Shown: one piece after another, positions 59,045 through 64,000 of the stretch
Layout: every line of letters starts with the position of its first letter
Numbering within the stretch: the stretch's first letter is position 1
Assembly: GCF_036324365.1 (NCBI RefSeq)
Contig: NZ_CP137080.1
Coordinates: forward strand, 2,294,001-2,358,000
DNA length: 64,000 bases
Source: Microbacterium limosum
GTDB taxonomy: Bacteria > Actinomycetota > Actinomycetes > Actinomycetales > Microbacteriaceae
Direction: 5' to 3'
Notes under the pieces: model-generated
The model's database searches: none
What the model was told of the DNA's origin: nothing
What the model saw: only the letters and a program-made list of their open reading frames with translations
Translations under genes and position numbers: made by a program

Positions 59045-60145
59045 TCAGCCGACGCGCTGACCGCGCCGCGCGATGCCGAGGAGCTCCTCCAGGGATGCCG
59101 CGGTCACCTCCGTGGCGAAGCGCTCGACGAACACCCGCCGAAGCCGGGCGCCGAGCGCCACCGGATCGGCCGAGCGGATGCGTGCCGCGACCGCCGCGGC
59201 ATCCGTCCAATCCGTCACGGGAATGTAGGAGCCGGCGCAGTACTCCTCGATCACCGGCGTGGGCGTGGCCACGAGGCCGACACCGAAGGCCGCCGCCTCG
59301 ACGATCTTGGACGGCAGCTGATTGCGTGCGGCACTCGAGGCCGGGTCCTGCGGCACGAGCGTGAAGTCGATATCGGCGTAGACCTCGCGCAGCGTGGCGT
59401 CGTTGCCGATCGAGTGCCACAGGGCTCCGCCGCTGTCGGGTCGGAACGAGCCGCTGAAGCTGGAGAACTCGATCTCGGGCATCGCGCGCACCAGGTCGAG
59501 GATGCGGTCGGCGCCCTTGTGCGGCCGCACCGTGCCGAGGTAGGCCAGGCGCGGCGGCCCGGGCCGCCGCGACGACCGCTCGGGAAGCAGCCAGCCCGTG
59601 GGCCGCGCGTGCGGGATGATCGTCGACGTGCGGCGCGGATGCGGGCGCTCGGCGTAGGTGTCCCGCAGCGTGGCGCTGGAGAAGCTGTAGGCGTCCGCGG
59701 CCTCGGCGGTGCGGCGCTGTGCCCGCGCCACCTGCAGCGGCGACTTGCGATGCAGCACGTTGAGATGGACGGCGGTCGTGACCGAGGCGTTCGCCTGCTC
59801 GCGCATGAGACTCACGTCGTCGTCGTCGAAGTCGGCGATCACCGTGACCCGCGGCGTCCCCGCGACGGCACGCGCGATGCGGTCGAGGGGCGAGAGCCCC
59901 TTCGAGATCCACACCACCACGGGCGCATGACGCGCGGCGTTCCGGATGCGATGGATCAACGGATCGAGTCGGTGCGGCGAGAACCGGTGAAGCGGCAGAT
60001 CGAAGTGGCGCGCGCCCGTCCAGGCGGGGCCGTCGTCGAGCGCCCACAGCTCGACCTCGCCCACTTCCGCCGCGACGAGGCTCAGGCTGATCGCGCGCCC
60101 CAGCGAGTTTGTCACGGCGGACTCCGCCAACGTGAAGGTGATCAT
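59045..60145 (-). CDS. Glycosyltransferase (GT-B like)
   Basis: A 366-residue protein with a GT4-type C-terminal half (LAYLGTVRPHKGADRILDLVRAM, then NQLPSKIVEAAAFGVGLVATPTPVIEEY). Probably adds a sugar in the same polysaccharide. I chose ATG 60145; GGTTC-UGGGG-GAACC ends two bases before it and GGGGGA stands at the ribosome-site position. The gene is separated from the main cluster by merR-sulP. Confidence 0.82.
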   Translation of the reverse strand: MITFTLAESAVTNSLGRAISLSLVAAEVGEVELWALDDGPAWTGARHFDLPLHRFSPHRLDPLIHRIRNAARHAPVVVWISKGLSPLDRIARAVAGTPRVTVIADFDDDDVSLMREQANASVTTAVHLNVLHRKSPLQVARAQRRTAEAADAYSFSSATLRDTYAERPHPRRTSTIIPHARPTGWLLPERSSRRPGPPRLAYLGTVRPHKGADRILDLVRAMPEIEFSSFSGSFRPDSGGALWHSIGNDATLREVYADIDFTLVPQDPASSAARNQLPSKIVEAAAFGVGLVATPTPVIEEYCAGSYIPVTDWTDAAAVAARIRSADPVALGARLRRVFVERFATEVTAASLEELLGIARRGQRVG

Positions 60146-60190
60146 GCGGTTCCCCCAGAACCCCTGCGGCGGCGTCCCCCATGCACGCCG
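60146..60190 (-). promoter_or_regulatory. Two GGGG-loop hairpins before the glycosyltransferase
   Basis: Minus strand: CGGCGT-GCAUGGGGG-ACGCCG (60170-60190) and GGTTC-UGGGG-GAACC (60148-60162), both perfect stems. GGGGAAC in the second is the complement of GUUCCCC in the H3 loops. Confidence 0.6.
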
Positions 60191-60341
60191 ACCCCGCAAC
60201 AATAGCGCGCTCCGGGGGCGCACGTACAGGGAGCGCCCGGACGCGCTTCATGCCGGGCTGGGAACGAGCCCTGCGCGCCGTCGGGAGCCCGACGTACACT
60301 AGGCGGGCCGCGCGCTCCGCCCGCCCGCGCGCACCCGAACG

Positions 60342-62339
60342 ATGAGCATCTCACCCGCCCTTCTCGACGCGCCGCCCAGCGCCTCCGCATCGCCGGCTGA
60401 CGGCGCAGCGGCGGCGCCGTCAGCCGTGCCGCGATACGCCGGGCTCGACGGGCTGCGCGCGGTCGCGGTCGCCCTCGTCGTGGCGTATCACCTGTTTCCC
60501 GGCCTCGGCGTGCGCCAGGGGTTCATCGGCGTCGACGTCTTCTTCGTCATCAGCGGCTTCCTCATCACCTCGCTCCTCCTGCGCGAGACCTCCCGCACCG
60601 GCCGGATACGCCTCGGCGAGTTCTGGCGGCGCCGCGCTCGTCGGCTGATCCCCGCCATCGTCGTCCTCATCCTGGTCTGCGCCACGTGGGCGTGGCTGCA
60701 GGGCGGCGACGCCCTGGTGGGCCTCGGCAGACAGGTGCTCGGCGCCCTGACGTTCAGCTACAACTGGCTCTCGATCCAAGCGGGGACGGGGTACTTCCAG
60801 GAGGGCACCCCCGAGCTCTTCCGCAATCTCTGGTCCCTCGCGGTCGAGGAGCAGTTCTACGTCGTCTGGCCCCTCGTGCTGCCGGCGGTGCTGCTCCTGC
60901 GGGCACAGTGGGCGCGGGGCGCGATCGCGGTCCTCGCCGCAGGGGCCTCCGCGGGGTGGATGGCCGCCCTCGTCGCCGGCGGTGCAGATCCCACGCGGGC
61001 GTACTTCGGAACCGACACGCACGGCTTCGGCATCCTGCTCGGCGTCGCGCTGGCCTTCGTCGCGGAGCGCGCGCTCTCAGCGCCGCGACCGTGGATGTCG
61101 CACGCAGCGGTTCGGATCGGCATGAGCGGATTCGCCGCCCTCGCCCTCGCCGCCCTGCTCCTGCTCGCCACGCTGCAGCCCACCCTCGGAACGGCGACGT
61201 TCCCGGGCGCGCTCGCGGCCGCCAGCCTGCTCTCCGCCGCCGCCATCGCGGGGGCCGTCTGGCCCGGTTCGCTCTTCGGCAGGGCCATCGACGCCTCTCC
61301 CCTGCGGTGGGTCGGCGAGCGCTCCTTCGGGATCTACCTCTGGCATTGGCCGCTCCTCGTGCTCCTGCTGCCCGCGGCGGCCGCCGACGCCGAGGGGGTT
61401 CCCGCCTGGATCGGCGGCACGGCGCTCGCACTCACGCTGGCCGCCTCCTGGGCTTCCTATCGGTGGGTGGAGCAGCCCGTTCGCAGGCTCGGCTACCGCG
61501 GCTGCCTGCGCAGACTTCGGGCGCGCCTCGGCGGCGCTCCGCTCACGCGCCTCTCCGCCGTGCTGACGATCCTCGTCATCTGCGCCGGCATCGCCGCGAC
61601 CACCGCGGGCATCGCGGCCGCCCCCGCCCGGTCCTCCGGCGAGGCGGCGGTCTTCGCCGGCCAGGCAGCGCTTCGGCAGGGCGGATCCGTCGGCGATCGC
61701 GTCCCCGGCACGTCGACGCAGCCGCGCCCGCCGCTGGCGCCGACCCCGGCGGGATCGCCCACGGCGGCACCGCAGCCCGTCGCGATCGCCGGCGACCAGG
61801 TCACGGCCGTGGGCGACTCGGTCATGCTCGCCTCGGCAGGCGGCCTGATGGATCGCCTGCCCGGTATCCAGGTGGATGCCGCGGTGTCGCGCTCGATGCA
61901 TGCCGCTCCCGGCATCCTCGAGTCCCTCTCCGGATCGGGGCAGCTCCGGCCCTTCGTGGTGCTCGCCCTGGGCACCAACGGGCCCGTCGACGATGCCGCT
62001 CTCTCGCGGGCGGCGGACATCGCCGGCCCCGATCGCACCCTCGTCCTCGTCAACGCCTACGCACCGCGCGACTGGATCCCCGGCGTCAACTCCGACCTCG
62101 AGGCTTTCGCAGCGACCCGCGAGAACGTCGTCATCGCCGACTGGTCGGCCACGGCGGCGGCGCATACGGACCTGCTGGCGGGCGACCGCATCCACCCCGG
62201 CCAGGCCGGTGGGCGACTCTTCGCCGAAACGGTCGCGTCGGCGGTGCAGGGAGCGGAGGACGCACGCGCCCAGAGGGAGTTCGAGCGCGCGCAGCTTCGC
62301 TCCGCGCTCGCGACCCGCCTCGTCGTCGGCGACGAATAG
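60342..62339 (+). CDS. OatA-like acyltransferase: acyltransferase 3 plus SGNH domain
   Basis: A 665-residue protein. The N-terminal ~400 residues are an acyltransferase 3 membrane domain (YAGLDGLRAVAVALVVAYHLFPG, FIGVDVFFVISGFLITSLLL, LWSLAVEEQFYVVWP). After a Pro-rich linker comes an SGNH esterase-type domain with GDSVMLAS (Ser), LGTNGPV (Asn) and GDRIHPGQAG (Asp-x-x-His). Such enzymes acetylate peptidoglycan or secreted polysaccharide on the outer face. It lacks the GGGG leader; no clear SD is visible. Confidence 0.9.
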   Translation: MSISPALLDAPPSASASPADGAAAAPSAVPRYAGLDGLRAVAVALVVAYHLFPGLGVRQGFIGVDVFFVISGFLITSLLLRETSRTGRIRLGEFWRRRARRLIPAIVVLILVCATWAWLQGGDALVGLGRQVLGALTFSYNWLSIQAGTGYFQEGTPELFRNLWSLAVEEQFYVVWPLVLPAVLLLRAQWARGAIAVLAAGASAGWMAALVAGGADPTRAYFGTDTHGFGILLGVALAFVAERALSAPRPWMSHAAVRIGMSGFAALALAALLLLATLQPTLGTATFPGALAAASLLSAAAIAGAVWPGSLFGRAIDASPLRWVGERSFGIYLWHWPLLVLLLPAAAADAEGVPAWIGGTALALTLAASWASYRWVEQPVRRLGYRGCLRRLRARLGGAPLTRLSAVLTILVICAGIAATTAGIAAAPARSSGEAAVFAGQAALRQGGSVGDRVPGTSTQPRPPLAPTPAGSPTAAPQPVAIAGDQVTAVGDSVMLASAGGLMDRLPGIQVDAAVSRSMHAAPGILESLSGSGQLRPFVVLALGTNGPVDDAALSRAADIAGPDRTLVLVNAYAPRDWIPGVNSDLEAFAATRENVVIADWSATAAAHTDLLAGDRIHPGQAGGRLFAETVASAVQGAEDARAQREFERAQLRSALATRLVVGDE

Positions 62340-62357
62340 TCCGCGGGCCGGCGCACG

Positions 62358-62404
62358 ACAGAGGAGGGCCCGCGCTCCTCTCGGATGCGCGGGCCCTCCT
62401 CTGT
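62358..62404. terminator. Bidirectional terminator between acyltransferase and rplQ
   Basis: An 18-bp perfect stem (62358-62375/62387-62404) with an 11-base loop separates convergent genes. Confidence 0.85.
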
Positions 62405-62418
62405 GCGGAGGCCGACGA

Positions 62419-62964
62419 TTACTTCTCGGCGTTCTCCTCGGCCACGACCTCGTCGGCCTGCTCGGACGCCACGGCGGCCTCCTCTGCTGCGGCCTGGTCG
62501 GCGGCGGTCTCGCCCTCGGCCGGCGCCTCGGCGGGCTCGTCTGCCACGGGCTCCGCGGCGGGGGCGGCGACGGCGCTCTTCTTCGACGACTTCACCTTCG
62601 GGGTGACGGGCTCGAGGACGAGCTCGATCACGGCCATGGGGGCGTTGTCGCCCTTGCGGTTCCCGACCTTCGTGATGCGCGTGTAGCCGCCTTCACGGTC
62701 GGCCACGAGCGGCGCGATCTCGGTGAAGAGGACGTGCACGACCTCACGGTCGCCGATGACGCTCAGAACGCGGCGGCGCGCGTGCAGGTCGCCGCGCTTG
62801 GCGAACGTGATCAGGCGCTCGGCGAGGGGCCGCAGGCGCTTCGCCTTCGTCTCCGTCGTCTTGATCGAGCGGTGCGTGAACAGGGCCGCCGCGAGGTTGG
62901 CAAGCAGCAGGCGCTCGTGTGCGGGGCCGCCTCCGAGGCGGGGACCCTTCGTGGGCTTGGGCAT
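62419..62964 (-). CDS. rplQ: 50S ribosomal protein L17
   Basis: The first ~120 residues are a normal L17 ([46 protein letters not shown]...). A ~60-residue Ala/Glu-rich acidic tail follows, common in actinobacteria. It is co-transcribed with rpoA (43-base gap). Confidence 0.96.
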   Translation of the reverse strand: MPKPTKGPRLGGGPAHERLLLANLAAALFTHRSIKTTETKAKRLRPLAERLITFAKRGDLHARRRVLSVIGDREVVHVLFTEIAPLVADREGGYTRITKVGNRKGDNAPMAVIELVLEPVTPKVKSSKKSAVAAPAAEPVADEPAEAPAEGETAADQAAAEEAAVASEQADEVVAEENAEK

Positions 62965-63007
62965 TTCTCAGTTACTCCAGGGGTTCTCAGTCGGGTGTGC
63001 GGGCCGC

Positions 63008-63997
63008 TCAGGCGGTCTCGTCGTCGTAGCCGCCGTAGAAGGACGCACCGTCGAACCCGGGGACCGAGTCCTTCAGCGACAGGCCCAGCGAGACGAGCTT
63101 GTCGCGCACCTCGTCGACCGACTTCTGACCGAAGTTGCGGATGTTCATCAGCTGCGTCTCGGAGAGGGCGACCAGCTCCGAGACCGTGTTGATGCCCTCG
63201 CGCTTGAGGCAGTTGTACGAGCGGACCGACAGGTCGAGGTCCTCGATCGGCATCGACAGCTCGTTCGAGAGCACGGTCTCGACCGGCGCGGGGCCGATCT
63301 CGATGCCCTCGGCCTCCACGTTGAGCTCGCGGGCGAGACCGAAGAGCTCCGTGAGGGTGCGGCCGGCCGACGCGACGGCGTCGCGGGGCGCGATCGACGG
63401 CTTGGACTCGACGTCCAGCACGAGCTTGTCGAAGTCGGTGCGCTCGCCGGCACGCGTCGCCTCGACGCGGTAGCTCACCTTGAGCACGGGCGAGTAGATC
63501 GAGTCCACGGGGATCTGGCCGGCTTCGGCGTACTCGTTGCGGTTCTGGGTCGCCGAGACGTAGCCGCGGCCGCGCTCGATCGTCAGCTCGAGCTCGAACT
63601 TGGCGGTGTCGTTGAGCGTCGCGATGACGAGCTCCGGGTTGTGCACCTCGACGCCGGCCGGCGCGGAGATGTCGGCCGCCGTGACCTCGCCCGAACCGGT
63701 CTTGCGCAGGTAGGCGGTGATGGGCTCGTCGCGCTCCGAGGAGACGACGAGCTGCTTGATGTTGAGGATGATCTCGGTGACATCCTCCTTGACACCCGGG
63801 ATGGTGGTGAATTCGTGGAGCACGCCGTCGATGCGGATGCTCGTGACCGCCGCGCCGGGGATGGAGGACAGCAGGCTGCGGCGCAGCGCGTTGCCGATCG
63901 TGTAACCGAAGCCGGGCTCCAGCGGCTCGATGACGAACCGGCTGCGGAACTCCGAGATCTTCTCCTCGGTGAGGGTGGGACGCTGTGCGATGAGCAC
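63008..63997 (-). CDS. rpoA: DNA-directed RNA polymerase subunit alpha
   Basis: Full-length 329-residue alpha subunit: N-terminal dimerisation domain ([34 protein letters not shown]) and C-terminal alpha-CTD with the helix-hairpin-helix ([36 protein letters not shown]). GTG start at 63997; the right window edge cuts the region upstream, so its ribosome site is not seen. Confidence 0.97.
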   Translation of the reverse strand: MLIAQRPTLTEEKISEFRSRFVIEPLEPGFGYTIGNALRRSLLSSIPGAAVTSIRIDGVLHEFTTIPGVKEDVTEIILNIKQLVVSSERDEPITAYLRKTGSGEVTAADISAPAGVEVHNPELVIATLNDTAKFELELTIERGRGYVSATQNRNEYAEAGQIPVDSIYSPVLKVSYRVEATRAGERTDFDKLVLDVESKPSIAPRDAVASAGRTLTELFGLARELNVEAEGIEIGPAPVETVLSNELSMPIEDLDLSVRSYNCLKREGINTVSELVALSETQLMNIRNFGQKSVDEVRDKLVSLGLSLKDSVPGFDGASFYGGYDDETA

Positions 63998-64000
63998 GGT

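Noticed and set aside
43078..60190. GGGG start motifs as plain variant Shine-Dalgarno sequences
   Set aside because: Not fully excluded. Spacing often fits an SD, but repeated placement in perfect hairpin loops, also downstream of starts (49706-49724, 41906-41918), needs another explanation.
1..64000. CRISPR arrays, tRNA or rRNA genes, insertion sequences, prophage
   Set aside because: No regularly spaced repeats, no cloverleaf or rRNA-like sequence, and no transposase, integrase or phage structural genes were seen.

Overview
The window is GC-rich with strong codon bias, GTG starts and many four-base stop/start overlaps. Gene content (fused oleBC, panB/panC/panD with a DUF2520 gene, coaBC, DUF222-HNH, HAIR- and CIRCE-type heat-shock sites, rpoA-rplQ) points to an actinobacterium, most likely Microbacteriaceae such as Microbacterium. 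No rRNA, tRNA, CRISPR array, integrase or intact transposase was seen.

Layout. 0-5.1 kb: tail of an arsenite/bile-acid-type transporter, then oleA-oleBC-oleD for long-chain olefin synthesis. 5.1-10.6 kb: a VapBC-like toxin-antitoxin pair, a graveyard of broken genes, and two nearly identical ~163-bp units that each look like operator, promoter, small RNA and terminator around a frameshifted reductase gene; then a DUF222-HNH protein and a MarR regulator. 10.6-17.3 kb: hsp20 with both a HAIR and a CIRCE site, followed by a CoA-synthesis block (panB, panD, panC, DUF2520, coaA, coaBC) and glutaminase. 17.4-23.5 kb: XRE-cupin regulator, ABC importer, enolase-superfamily dehydratase and SDR, a probable sugar-acid uptake and catabolism unit. 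23.4-34.2 kb: three flavin monooxygenases, an adenosine-deaminase-like enzyme, a NitT/TauT-type ABC importer and a TetR regulator whose apparent operator occurs twice; a PatB/MalY C-S lyase is divergent. 34.3-42.8 kb: LuxR-type regulator, small proteins, flavin reductase, LPXTG surface protein, VanZ, acyltransferase, truA. 43-62.3 kb: exopolysaccharide cluster (flippase, glycosyltransferases, polymerase-like protein, tyrosine-kinase/chain-length protein, initiating sugar transferase, nucleotide-sugar genes, acyltransferase) lying between truA and rplQ-rpoA, genes that are often adjacent.

Most interesting observation. About ten surface or polysaccharide genes between 38 and 60 kb have hairpins with a (U)GGGG(A) loop at or near their translation start, in several cases in place of a normal GGAGG Shine-Dalgarno sequence. 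The stem sequences differ from gene to gene while the loop is constant. Two intergenic loci (35.9 and 40.9 kb) carry three hairpins in the same order with complementary loops, UCCCCAG, GUCCCCAA and GUUCCCCAA, again on different stems. One has a good sigma-70-type promoter. This fits an RNA circuit in which small RNAs with C-rich loops contact G-rich start-site loops, or in which a protein reads the loops in a Csr-like way. This is inference from sequence pattern only; no expression or homology search was possible.
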